DNA from: Prosapia bicincta
Lineage: Eukaryota; Arthropoda; Insecta; Hemiptera; Cercopidae
NCBI GenBank assembly: GCA_036971475.1
Contig: JBAIZL010000007.1
Span: forward strand, 29,772,947-29,836,946
DNA: 64,000 bases
Direction of reading: 5' to 3'
The position numbers were made by a program, and so were the translations under genes. Below the pieces are notes generated by a model. It saw only the letters and a program-made list of their open reading frames with translations. It had not been told where the DNA came from and did not search any database. The stretch's first letter is position 1, and each line of letters starts with the position of its first letter. Shown here piece after piece: positions 12,824 to 24,500 of the stretch.

Positions 12824-13955
12824 GGTGGAAACACGTAACTTACAATCTGTTTCTTCAATTCAAATATTGAATTGCGATTTTTGGTCCGTAGAGACTGAGG
12901 CAAAAGACGTCATATCAACAATTTACTTTTTAACTCATTGAGCTTGGTTATAATACACTCGTCCGACCAGTGACAGTAGAGTGGTCTTCCTTTCGTCCAA
13001 CAAATCTCCGTGTAAGATATACAGGAAAATCGTGTTCTGAGTGCTAGGCATACGCTAGGTAGAAAGGCAACTCTTTTTTGTTTTATCGTCAAGATGCCTT
13101 TAAAAGTTCTTTGAAGCTATGATCACCAGGTAAGAGACTAGCTTACTCGGCCGTAAAGGTTCAGACAGGTGCGATTTTATTTGATTTGGGGTTGGAAGAA
13201 GGAGAATAATATCCAAAGGGAAGTAGTACAGAAGCGTCATATGTTCGTGTAAAATGGTTACGTTATATGGGTCACAAGTTAAGCACACGTGTATCGTGAA
13301 CCGCTCAAATGTCAGATTGAACGATATTTGTTACGCAAACGTTCCGGTATTATATGTTTCATACATTTTTGTCGCTGAAATTATCATAAATTATTTTAAA
13401 ACATATTTGAGATATTCATTATGTTTTTATTCGTTTTATAATTTTATTTGTGATGCTTAAAGAGTCAGAATTCTTTGACAATTGTAAAACATATTGATAT
13501 TATCTCTGGAGAAAGCGATTATTTAAGGATATATTATTATATTCAAATATGGATAACTGTATAATATTTTTTAATTACTTCTATTAGTTCACACTCTCAC
13601 TTTATGGTTTTTAAAATAATAATTCGTGAATAAATTTTAATAATGAATTATTTTGTTTTCATACGGAACCTAGGGGCAAGATATGCATTTGCCCTATATG
13701 TTATTTCGTCCCAATTGGCCTAACATAATTGATATCATATGATTTCATAAAACACCTGATTTTATGTTATAAGTTATGTAGTAGAACAGCTGTTTCAACG
13801 CTTACGCTGTGGCACTTTATGTATATTCATTGTAATTATTTAATAAAAAGTAACTAAATTAAGGGGTTTCTTTGTTGGCCTAAGGACGAATTGCCTTTAA
13901 AATTAGTCTTTATATTTAAGTTGTTTGATGTAATCATCTTGAACTCACTGATTAA
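12824..13955. other. Unique spacer of the 8.88-kb composite repeat, copy 2
   Basis: Collinear copy of 3943-5074 at an offset of 8881 bp, differing by scattered single-base substitutions. It contains the same short frames, with only amino-acid-changing differences. Nothing else is recognised in it. Confidence 0.8.
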
Positions 13956-14334
13956 ACTAATTTTAAAAATACTTAACTAAGTGAATACGTAATTGCTTAT
14001 TTGCTGACGCGTTTCAAAACAATCGTTCCTTTTACGAAGCTAACCCTCTACTGGCGGCATATCGGCAGTCTACAAAGGATCTGAACGGGATGGATTTATG
14101 ACAGTGGAGTGGGGTGAGGTGTTTGAATTTTGTGTCATGTACTGGGATAGGCTGTTGGCTTCAGAGTGTGTGTGATCATTTAATACATTTTCCCTATCTG
14201 TTGCGTAGTGTTTGTAGATTTCATATTTTTCTAAGGTTGTTAGTTTTTTAATGTGTTCTTCGAAACGTGTATTGAATGACCAGCCGAGTTTGGGCGATAT
14301 AGTAATCGCAACAAATAACTAGTAACGATTGTTA
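13956..14334 (-). pseudogene. Penelope-like element 3' fragment, copy 2
   Basis: Duplicate of the fragment at 5075-5453, with the same internal deletion, frame breaks and truncation. The GAAACGCGTC motif lies on the minus strand at 14006-14015. Because it shares all breaks with copy 1, it was copied as part of the composite unit and is not an independent insertion. Confidence 0.75.
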
Positions 14335-14354
14335 CCAATTACTATATCGGCCAA
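14289..14354. repeat. Palindrome at PLE/130-bp satellite junction, copy 2
   Basis: Counterpart of the 5408-5473 palindrome at an offset of 8881 bp. The arms again hold oppositely oriented GIY-YIG codons around AACTAGTAACGATTG, and the right arm again runs into the 130-bp satellite. Confidence 0.85.
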
Positions 14355-17300
14355 ACCGACTAAGACACTTTATAGTTCCTGTAAATGTATGAAACGATGC
14401 TACTCACCAGTGGTTGGAGATAACTCAGTAGGAGGACCAGATCAACTTAAAACCAAGTACTTTGGTCACTCAAACGGCTTATACTGGGACAAAGAAACTT
14501 TATAGTTCCTGTAAATGAATGAAACTATGCTACTTACCAGTGGTTGGAGATAACTCAGTAGGAGGACCAGATCAACCTAAACTCAAGTACTTCGGTGACT
14601 CAAACGGCTTATGCTGGGACAAAGACGCTTCATAGTTCCTGTAAATATATGAAACCATGCTACTTACCAGTAGTTGGAGATAACTCAGTAGGGGGACCAG
14701 ATCAACTTAAACCCAAGTACTTTGATGACTCAAACATCTTACACGGGGACAAAGACGCTTCATAGTTCCTGTAAATGTATGAAACGATGCTACTCACCTA
14801 GTGGTTGGAGATAACTCAGTAGGAGGACCAGATCAACTTAAATCCAAGTACTTTAGTGACTCAAACAGCTTACACTGGGACAAAGAAATTTTATAGTTCC
14901 TGTAAATGTATAAAACGATGCTACTCACCAGTGGTTGGAGATAACTCAGTAGGAGGACCAGATCAACTTAAACCCAAGGACTTTGGCGACTCAAACAGAT
15001 TACACTGGGACTAAGACGCTTCATAGTTCCTATAAATGTATGAAACGATGCTACTCACCTAGTGGTTGGAGATAACTCAGTAGGAGGAACAGATCAACTT
15101 AAAACCCAATTACTTTGGTGACTCAAACAGCTTACACTGGGACAAAGAAATTTTATAGATCCTGTAAATGTATGAAACGATGCTACTCACCAGTAGTTGG
15201 AGATAACTCACTAGGAGGACCAGATCAGCTTAAACCAAAGTACTTTGGTGACTCAAACAACTTTCACTGGGACAGAGACGCTTTATAGTTCCTGTAAATG
15301 TATGAAACGATGCTACTCACCAGTAGTTGGAGATAACTTAGGAGGACCAGATCAACTTAAACCCAAGTACTTTGGTGACTCAAACGGCTTATACTGGGAC
15401 AAAGACGCTTCGAAGTTTCTGTAAATGAATGAAACTATGCTACTTACCACTGGTTGGAGATAACTCAGTAGGGGGACCAGATCAACTTAAAACCCAATTA
15501 CTCTGGTGACTCAAACAGCTTACATTGGGACAAAGAAATTTTATAGTTTCTGTAAATGAATGAAACGATGCTACTCACCAGTGGTTGGAGATAACTCAGT
15601 AGGAGGAACAGATCAACTTAAAACCCAATTACTTTGGTGACTCAAACAGCTTACACTGGGACAAAGAAACTTTATAGTTCCTGTAAATGTATGAAACGAT
15701 GCTACTCACCAGTAGATGGAGATAACTCAGTAGGAGGACCAGATCAGCTTAAACCAAAGTACTTTGGTGACTCAAACAACTTTCACTCTGACAGAGACGC
15801 TTTATAGTTCCTGTAAATGTATGAAACGATGCTACTTACCAGTGGTTGGAGATAACTCAGTAGGGGGACCAGATCAACTTAAACCCAAGTACTTTGATGA
15901 CTCAAACAGCTTACACGGGGACAAAGACGCTTCATAGTTCCTGTAAATGTATGAAACGTTGCTACTCACCTAGTGGTTGGAGATAACTCAGTAGGAGGAC
16001 CAGATCAACTTAAACCCAAGTACTTTGGTGACTCAAGCGGCTTATACTGGGACAAAGACGCTTTATAGTTCCTGTAAATGAATGAAACTATGCTACTTAC
16101 CAGTGGTTGGAGATAACTCAGTAGGAGGACCAGATCAACCTAAACCCAAGTACTTTGGTGACTCAAACGTCTTTTTCTGGGACAAAGACGCATCATAGTT
16201 CCTGTAAATGTATGAAACCATGCTACTTACCAGTAGTTGGAGATAACTCAGTAGGGGGACCAGATCAACTTAAACCCAAGTACTTTAATGACTCAAACAG
16301 CTTACACGGGGAGAAAGACGCTTCATAGTTCCTGTAAATGTATGAAACGATGCTACACACCAGTGGTTGGAGATAACTCAGTAAGGGGACCAGATCAACT
16401 TAAACCCAAGTACTTTGATGACTCAAACAGCTTGCACTGAGACAAAGACGCTTCCTAGTTACTGTAAATGTATGAAACTATGCTACTCACCAGTAGTTGG
16501 AGATAACTCAGTAGGAGGACCAGATCAACTTAAACCCAAGTACTTTGGTGACTCAAACGGCTTATACCCAGACAAAGACGCTTCATAGTTCCTGTAAATG
16601 TATGAAACGTTGCTACTCACCAGTAGTTGGAGATAACTCAGTAGGAGGACCAGATCAACTTAAACCCAAGTACTTTGGTGACTCAAACGGCTTATACTGG
16701 GACTAAGACGCTTCGTAGTTTCTGTAAATGAATGAAACTATGCTACTCACCTAGTGGTTGGAGATAACTCAGTAGGAGGACCAGATCAACTTAAACCCAA
16801 GTACTTTGGTGACTCAAGCGGCTTATACTGGGACAAAGACGCTTTATAGTTCCTGTAAATGAATGAAACTATGCTACTTACCAGTGGTTGGAGATAACTC
16901 AGTAGGAGGACCAGATCAACCTAAACCCAAGTACTTTGGTGACTCAAACGTCTTTTTCTGGGACAAAGACGCATCATAGTTCCTGTAAATGTATGAAACC
17001 ATGCTACTTACCAGTAGTTGGAGATAACTCAGTAGGGGGACCAGATCAACTTAAACCCAAGTACTTTAATGACTCAAACAGCTTACACAGGGACAAAGAC
17101 GCTTCATAGTTCCTGTAAATGTATGAAACGATGCTACACACCAGTGGTTGGAGATAACTCAGTAAGGGGACCAGATCAACTTAAACCCAAGTACTTTGAT
17201 GACTCAAACAGCTTGCACTGAGACAAAGACGCTTCCTAGTTACTGTAAATGTATGAAACTATGCTACTCACCAGTAGTTGGAGATAACTCAGTAGGAGGA

Positions 17301-17674
17301 CCAGATCAACTTAAACCCAAGTACTTTGGTGACTCAAACGGCTTATACCCAGACAAAGACGCTTCATAGTTCCTGTAAATGTATGAAACGTTGCTACTCA
17401 CCAGTAGTTGGAGATAACTCAGTAGGAGGACCAGATCAACTTGAACCCAAGTACTTTGGCGACTCAAACCGCTGTCACTGGGACAAGCACGTTTATATTC
17501 TCTGTAACTGTTTTGGCAGATGCTACTCACCAGTAGTTGGAGTTACTCAGTAGTAAGTCCAAATACACTACATCGCAATCACCTATGTGACTCAAACAGC
17601 TTACACTAAGACATAGACGTTTCATATTCCCTGTAACAGCATGAAACGATGCTAATCACGCATAGGGGAGGCAT
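14355..17674. repeat. 130-bp satellite array, copy 2
   Basis: About 25 units of the 130-bp family. Larger blocks are repeated inside it: the stretch around 16020-16560 reappears at about 16800-17340, sharing rare variants such as GTCTTTTTCTGGGAC and CCAGTGGTTGG next to GTAAGGGGACC. It ends at the same kind of diverged unit found near 6540-6705 in copy 1. It then breaks off within CACGCATAGGGGAGGCA and joins PLE sequence at 17675, so the 122-bp subfamily is missing here. Confidence 0.95.
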
Positions 17675-17762
17675 AGTGTTTGTAGATTTCATATTTTTCT
17701 AAGGTTGTTAGTATTTTACTTTGTTTTAGTGTGTGTAGAACATTTAAATTAGTGTGTACGTC

Positions 17763-17803
<41 letters not shown>

Positions 17804-17930
17804 GCTGTTTTTTAAGTGTTTTGCGTTGCTGGATTTAGGGTTTGTTTGTGTTTTCTGGGTAATGTGTTCTTCGAAACATGTATAGAATGACCAGCCGGTT
17901 TGGTCGATGTAATAATCGGGACAAATTAAC
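17675..17930 (-). pseudogene. Penelope-like fragment, left arm of inverted pair
   Basis: Reverse-strand PLE sequence homologous to the fragments at 5320-5440 and 14200-14320 but more complete: it retains the roughly 170 bp those copies lack, including a GT microsatellite. It is the inverted partner of 17945-18161. It carries the RFEEHI-type and GIY-YIG codons in decayed form, and lies directly against truncated 130-bp satellite at 17674. Confidence 0.7.
17764..17801. repeat. (GT)n microsatellite
   Basis: About 19 GT dinucleotides inside the left PLE arm. The matching position of the right arm (18063-18076) has a much shorter AC run, so the repeat expanded after the arms formed. Confidence 0.95.
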
Positions 17931-18412
17931 TAGTAACGATTGCCCCAACTATTACATCGGCCAAACCGGCTGTTCATTCCATACACGTTTCGAAGAACAC
18001 ATTACCCAGAAAAAACAAACAAACCCTAAATCCAGCTACGCAAAACACCTAAAAAACAGTTAACACACACACACACCGACATACACACTAATTTAAATGT
18101 TCTACACACACTAAAACAAAGTAAAAAACTAACAAACTTAGAAAATATGAAATCTACAAACCCTACGCAACAGATGGGCAAAATGTATTAAATGATCACA
18201 CACATTTTGAACAGCCTATCCCAGTACATGACACAAAATGCAAACACCTCACCCCATTCCACTGTCATAAATCCATCCCGTTCAGATCCTTTGTAAACTG
18301 CCGATATGCCGCTAGTAGAGGGTTAGCTTCGTAAAAGAAACGCTTGTTTTGAAACGCGTCAGCAAATAAGCAATTACGTATTCACTTAGTTAAGTATTTT
18401 TAAAATTAGTCT
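17931..18412 (+). pseudogene. Penelope-like element C-terminus with GIY-YIG motif and 3' UTR
   Basis: The plus strand reads DCPNYYIGQTGCSFHTRFEE at about 17938-17997. This is the YIG half of a GIY-YIG endonuclease with its following arginine, as carried at the C-terminus of many Penelope-like retroelements. The frame stops at 18061-18063. In another frame from 18081 the expected downstream block appears (NLNVLHTLKQSKKLTNLE), so a small indel separates the two parts. The 3' untranslated segment contains GAAACGCGTC at 18351-18360 and ends near 18412. The reverse transcriptase and N-terminal parts are missing, so this is a dead 3' fragment. In the family, reverse transcriptase and endonuclease act together in target-primed insertion. 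Confidence 0.8.
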
Positions 18413-20712
18413 TTATTTTACTTGTTAAAATTCAACTTACTTGTTACAAAAATGGCATTTCCTTTCTATAACGAAAATTGTTAAATCCAACTCGTTTGTC
18501 ACGTAATTCCAATGAGTAAGCTTGTGTGGGAGTCTGTCAACCAACGATTTTATGCAAAATCATTTTAATATAGATGAACTTCAGCTTAAAATAATAGTAA
18601 TAATAACCACGGCGAAAAAATTGTACGTAAAGTAGTTTCTCCTAATAAGGTTTCCATCTTTTAATGGAGGTTTTAATCTTATTAAACCTAATAAGGTTTA
18701 TAAGGACTTTTTCGGAAGTAAAATTATTCAGTATGAAATAATATTAGTATGGATAAGAAAACATGGAATCAAATATATAGCACTTGAGATAGCCAGGTTT
18801 GTCGTGATTTTTTATTGTATGAAAAATATAACTTTTGTGTATAAAAGAATCATAGAATTTTTATCGTTTCGTGGCATAAATATTTAAATAATGTCTGAAA
18901 TATTCGTTAAATAAACATAACTGTCATACGAAAAATTAGTTTTAATAAGAAATGCAATAAGTTTGCGTTATTCGTCATCATAGAGGCGAGTTCCTTTAAT
19001 GGCCTTGGAAGCTAGCCTTTTAAGACAGATTCTATCATACAAACAGCAGAGTAGGCTAAATAAGTGTAAAGGCGTCACTGTAGAATTACATTGTACCCTT
19101 GTGACGTAGCTTGATTAAAATATAAAGTTACATCTTAACATTTAACTGCCCTGTCCTAGTTCCGTCATTTTGTATCCCACGAACAGTGTGTTCTAGATTA
19201 TGCATGTTATTTATAGATAGTTGCAAATATCTTATTAAACACTTTGATGCGTAGTGTTACCAGAATATCGAGATCATTTCACACGATTGTAGCTTCCCTA
19301 AACACGACATTGTGAATGGTTTATCATTTAGAAATATATTTTACCCCTAAAATATTTCCTTTTGTCTTGAAATTTCCATAAATCTTCTCTAATATTGCAC
19401 ACGTTCTAGGAATTTTGTTATTTTTACCAACTATGGAAGTTCTTTTTAGATCCAGCACGCTGGTATTGCTACTTTGCTGTAGAAAGGCTGAATAATACAG
19501 TTACGTCGAAAATAAAATTTAGAAAGCCCCCCCCCAAAAACATTTCTCCTAACAGCCTTCCTAGTACCTTGGACGGTGCGCTTAGTCATAAAATATATTT
19601 AAAAATATTGAAAACCTTTTTTTTGTGTCGCAGAATAGTTATGAAATGGTTAACTTCTGCAGCTGGATCCCTCGGGATCCAATCGATCGGAAATTGATCC
19701 TTTGGTCACCGTTAGCACTGGCCTGTTCCTGCCTGGTCTCCTACAAAACTCGCTCAATCCCTTCTCTTATTGCAAAATCGTACCTGACTTGCTATATTAA
19801 TTAAACGGGGTCGAAAATATCAAATACGTATCTTATGAAGTATTTGCGCTAACTAACGGCTAATTGGCGGCATACAAGAAAAAACGTTACAGTGTTTAAA
19901 CTGTGTATAACACCCTTTTAAAAATATCTGAATATATATTGTTTGACGAGTCAAAGCAAAAGTAAATAAATTTCTATGAACGTTTGTTCAGGCGAGTTAT
20001 AACCTTCCTACTTTGGGAGAAAACGGATTTGTATGTGGAGTAAACGTAATTACGTCAAGGAACAAGAGACACTTCAGCGACCCCAGTTAAGAGTAGGTCT
20101 AGGTACGAGTGCCACAAATATTCTCTTCCCCCCACCATAGCCAGAACTTTCCTTCCGTAAATAGGCAGCCAATAACCAACGCAACCCTGCAATCATTATC
20201 TTTGTTTGTCGCAAGTCCCCTTTCATATCATGCTTCCAGTTAGATCCTTAAGGAGTAGACATCGTCCAATACCAAGTCATATATGCGAAACTTCCACATA
20301 GTATTAATAATTTATTTCTAGGCTAAAGTATGTGTTGCAAGTGATAGGTTTTTTGGGACCCCGCCTACGTGATCCCGTCATCCCAGGACCAAACGCTTTT
20401 CCTTGTTTTATCTACCTTTCCGTTCCTGTCTCCATATAAGGAGTGTAACGGATAAGGAATCCTTTTTAAAAGATTACCACAAGCACTAAGCGTCTACCGT
20501 TTGAGTGAAAGGCACAACGGTGCTGAGAAAAGTATGTTACTGCTTAACGAAGAATTATTGTGTTAAAGAATATAATAAATTGGTAAGTAAAATTTGTAAG
20601 CGGTTGTGTAACATTAAAATTAATTTGTACTTAATAATTGTTTTCGTTTTTTAAGCAAGTTTTTTTTTGTATTAAAAAAAATAAACTACTAATGATATTT
20701 TTTAATTAAAGA
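18413..20712. other. Unique AT-rich region, no gene recognised
   Basis: No long open frame and no RNA gene is recognised. A small set of related palindromic pieces (CCTAATAAGG, AAACCTAATAAGG) lies at 18640-18715. A more GC-rich block at about 20000-20560 includes CCATATAAGG, a possible TATA box near 20432, with AATAAAT near 20574; this could be part of an old LTR or a promoter, but no ends are visible. The 84-bp satellite begins at 20713. Confidence 0.6.
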
Positions 20713-23100
20713 ATGCGTTAGGCTATGTTAGGTTAGGTTACTGCTCCTCATGACCACAAAGAGGCAAGCTATAGTTTCGGTAAGAGACCTTCCCACCCGC
20801 GTCAGCCTACGTTAGGTTAGGTTACTGCTCATCATGCACACAAGGAGGCAAGCTATAGTTTCGGTAACAGCCCTGCCCACCCGCAATGGGCTAAGTTAGG
20901 TTAGGTTACAGCTCCTCATAACCACAAAGAGGCAAGTTATAGTTTCGGTAAGAGACCTGCCCAACCGCGTCAGCCTACGTTAGGTTAGGTTACTCTTCCT
21001 CATGACCACAAAGAGGAAAGCTATACTTTCGATAAGAGCACTGCTCACCCGCATTTTGCTACGTTAGGTTAGGTTACTGATCCTCATGACTACAAAGAGG
21101 CAAGCTATAGTTTCGATAAGAGCCCTGCCCACCCGCGTTAGGCTATGTAAGGTTAGGTTACTGCTCCTCATGACCACAAAGAGGCAATCTATACTTTCGG
21201 TAAGAGCACTGCCCACCCGCATTTTGCTACGTTAGGTTAGGTTACTGCTCCTCATGACTACAAAGAGGCAAGCTATAGTTTCGGTAAGATCCCTGCTCAC
21301 CCGCGATAGGCTACGTTATGTTAGGTTACTGCTCCTCATGACCACAAAGAGGCAAATTATAGTTTCGGTAAGAGCGCTGCCCACCCGTATTGGGCTATGT
21401 AAGGTTAGGTTACTGCTCCTCATGACCACAAAGAGGCAATCTATACTTTCGGTAAGAGCACTGCCCACCCGCATTTTGCTACGTTAGGTTAGGTTACTGC
21501 TCCTCATGACCACAAAGAGGCAAACTATACTTTCGGTAAGAGCACTGCCCACCCGCATTTTGCTACGTTAGGTTAGGTTACACTTCCTCATAACCACAAA
21601 GAGGCAAGCTATATTTTCGGTAGGAGCCCTGCCCACCCGCATTGGGCTATCTAATTTTAGGTTACTGCTCCTCATGACCACAAAGAGGCAAGTTATAGTT
21701 TCGGTAGGATCTCTGCCCACCCGCGTTAGGCTACGTTAGGTTAGGCTACTGCTCCTCATGACCACAAAGAGGCATATTATAGTTTCGATAAGAGCCCTGC
21801 CCACCCGCATTGGGTTATGTAAGGTTAGGTTACTGCTCCTCATGATCACAAAGAGGCAAGTTATAGTTTCGATAAGAGCCCTGCCCACCCGCATTTTGCT
21901 ACGTTAGTTTAGGTTACTCTTCCTCATGACCACAAAGAGGCAAGCTATAGTTTCGGTAGGAGCCCTGACCACCCGCATTGGGCTATGTAAGGTTAGGTTA
22001 CTGCTCCTCATGACCACAAAGAGGCAATCTATACTTTCCGTAAGAGCACTGCCCACCCGCATTTTGCTACGTTAGGTTAGGTTACTCTTCCTCATGACCA
22101 CAAAGAGGCAAGCTATAGTTTCGGTAAGATCCCTGCCCAACCGCAATAGGCTACGTTATGTTAGGTTACTGCTCCTCATGACCACAAAGATGCAATCTAT
22201 ACTTTCGGTAAGAGCACTGCCCACCCGCATTTTGCTACGTTAGGTTAGGTTATTGCTCCTCATGAACAAAAAGAGGCAGGTTATAGTTTCGGTAAGAGCC
22301 CTGCCCACCCGCGTTAGGCTACGTTAGGTTAGGTTATGGCTGCTCATTGTCACAAAACGGAAGGTAAAGTTTCGGTAAGAGCCCTGCCCACACGCGTTAG
22401 GCTACGTTAGCTTAGGTTACTGCTCCTCATGAACACAAAGAGATAAATTATAGTTTCGGTAAGAGCCCTGCAGACCCGCGTTAGGTTACGTAATGATAGG
22501 TTACTGCTGCTCATGACCACAAGGAGGCAAGCTATAGTTTCGGTAAGAGCCCTGCCCAGCCTCATTGCACTACGTTAGGTTAGGTTATTGCTCTTCATGA
22601 CCACAAAGAGGTAAGTTATAATTTCGGTAAGAGCGGTTCCCACCCGCTTCAGCCTACGTTAGGTCAAGTTCCTGCTCCTCATGACCACAAAGTGGCAAGT
22701 TTAGTCTCGGTAAGAGCCCTGCCCACCCGCATTGGGCTACGTTAGGTTTGGTTACTGCTCCTCATGACCAAAAAGAGGCAAGTTATAGTTTCGGTAGGAG
22801 CCCTGCCCACCCGTATTGGGCTATGTAAGGTTAGGTTACTGCTCCTCATGACCAAAAAGAGGCAAATTATAGTTTCGGTAGGAGCCCTGCCCACCCGTAT
22901 TGGGCTATGTAAGGTTAGGTTACTGCTCCTCATGACCAAAAAGAGGCAAGTTATAGTTTCGGTAGGAGCCCTGCCCACCCGCATTGGGCTACGTTAGGTT
23001 TGGTTACTGCTCCTCATGACCAAAAAGAGGCAAATTATAGTTTCGGTAGGAGCCCTGCCCACCCGTATTGGGCTATGTAAGGTTAGGTTACTGCTCCTCA

Positions 23101-24500
23101 TGATCACAAAGAGGCAATCTATACTTTCAGTAAGAGCACTGCCCACCCGCATTTTGCTACGTTAGGTTAGGTTACTGCTCCTCATGACCACAAAGAGGCA
23201 ATCTATACTTTCGGTAAGAGCACTGGCCACCCGCATTACGCTACGTTAGGATAGGTTACTGCTCCTCATGACTACAAAAAGGGAAGCTATAGTTTCGGTA
23301 AGATGCCTGCCCACCCGCGATAGGCGACGTTATGTTAAGTTACTGCTCCTCATGACCACAAAGAGGCAAGTTATAGTTTCGGTAGGAGCCCTGCCCACCC
23401 GCATTTTGCTACGTTAAGTTAGGTTACTGCTCCTCATGACCACAAAGAGGCAATCTATACTTTCGGTAAGAGCACTGGCCACCCGCATTTCGCTACGTTA
23501 GGATAGGTTACTCTTCCTCATGACCACAAAGAGGCAAGCTATAGTTTCGGTAGGAGCCCTGCCCACCCGCATTGGGCTATGTAAGGTTAGGTTACTGCTC
23601 CTCATGACCACAAAGAGGCAAGTTATAGTTTCGGTAGGAGCCCTGCCCACCCGCATTGGGCTATGTAAGGTTAGGTTACTGCTCCTCATGACCACAAAGA
23701 GGCAAGCTATAGTTTCGGTAGGAGCCCTGCCCACCCGCATTGGGCTATGTAAGGTTAGGTTACTGCTCCTCATGACCACAAAGAGGCAAGTTATAGTTTC
23801 GGTAGGAGCCCTGCCCACCCGCATTGGGCTATGTAAGGTTAGGTTACTGCTCCTCTTGATCACAAAGAGGCAATCTATACTTTCAGTAAGAGCACTGCCC
23901 ACCCGCATTTTGCTACGTTAGGTTAGGCTACTGCTCCTCATGACCACAAAGAGGCAAACTATACTTTCGGTAAGAGCACTGGCCACCTGCATTTCGCTAC
24001 GTTAGGATAGGTTACTCTTCCTCATGACCACAAAGAGGCAAGTTATAGTTTCGGTAGGAGCCCTGCCCACCCGCATTGGGCTATCTAAGATTAGGTTACT
24101 GCTCCTCATGATCACAAAGAGGCTATCTATACTTTCGGTAAGAGCACTGGCCACCCGCATTTCGCTACGTTAGGATAGGTTACTCTTCCTCATGACCACA
24201 AAGAGGCAAGTTATAGTTTCGGTAGGAGCCCTGCCCACCCGCATTGGGCTATCTAAGGTTAGGTTACTGCTCCTCATGATCACAAAGAGACAAGTTATAG
24301 TTTCGATAAGAGCACTGCCCACCCGCTTTTTGCTACGTTAGATTAGGTTACTCTTCCTCATGACCACAAAGATGCAAGCTATAGTTTCGGTAGGAGCCCT
24401 GCCCACCCGCGATAGGCTACGTTATGTTAGGTTTCTGCTCCTCATGACCACAAAGAGGCAATCTATACTTTCGGTAAGAGCACTGCCCACCCGCATTTTG
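23101..24500. repeat. Segmental duplication within the 84-bp array, left copy
   Basis: Shares ordered private variants (TGATCACAAAG, ACTACAAAAAGGGAAGC, GGCCACCCGCATTTCGC, ACTCTTCCTC) with 27722-28870. The offset is 4621 bp at the left part and 4368 bp at the right part (compare 24321 with 28689), so this copy holds about three more units than its partner. Confidence 0.8.

Larger units (their letters stand above)
17675..18161. repeat. Large palindrome of two head-to-head PLE ends
   Basis: Left arm about 17675-17917 and right arm about 17945-18161 are reverse complements with scattered mismatches and a longer GT run on the left. The centre is the same AACTAGTAACGATTG sequence found in the two smaller palindromes upstream. 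It could fold as a cruciform or, if transcribed, as a long RNA hairpin. Confidence 0.88.
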
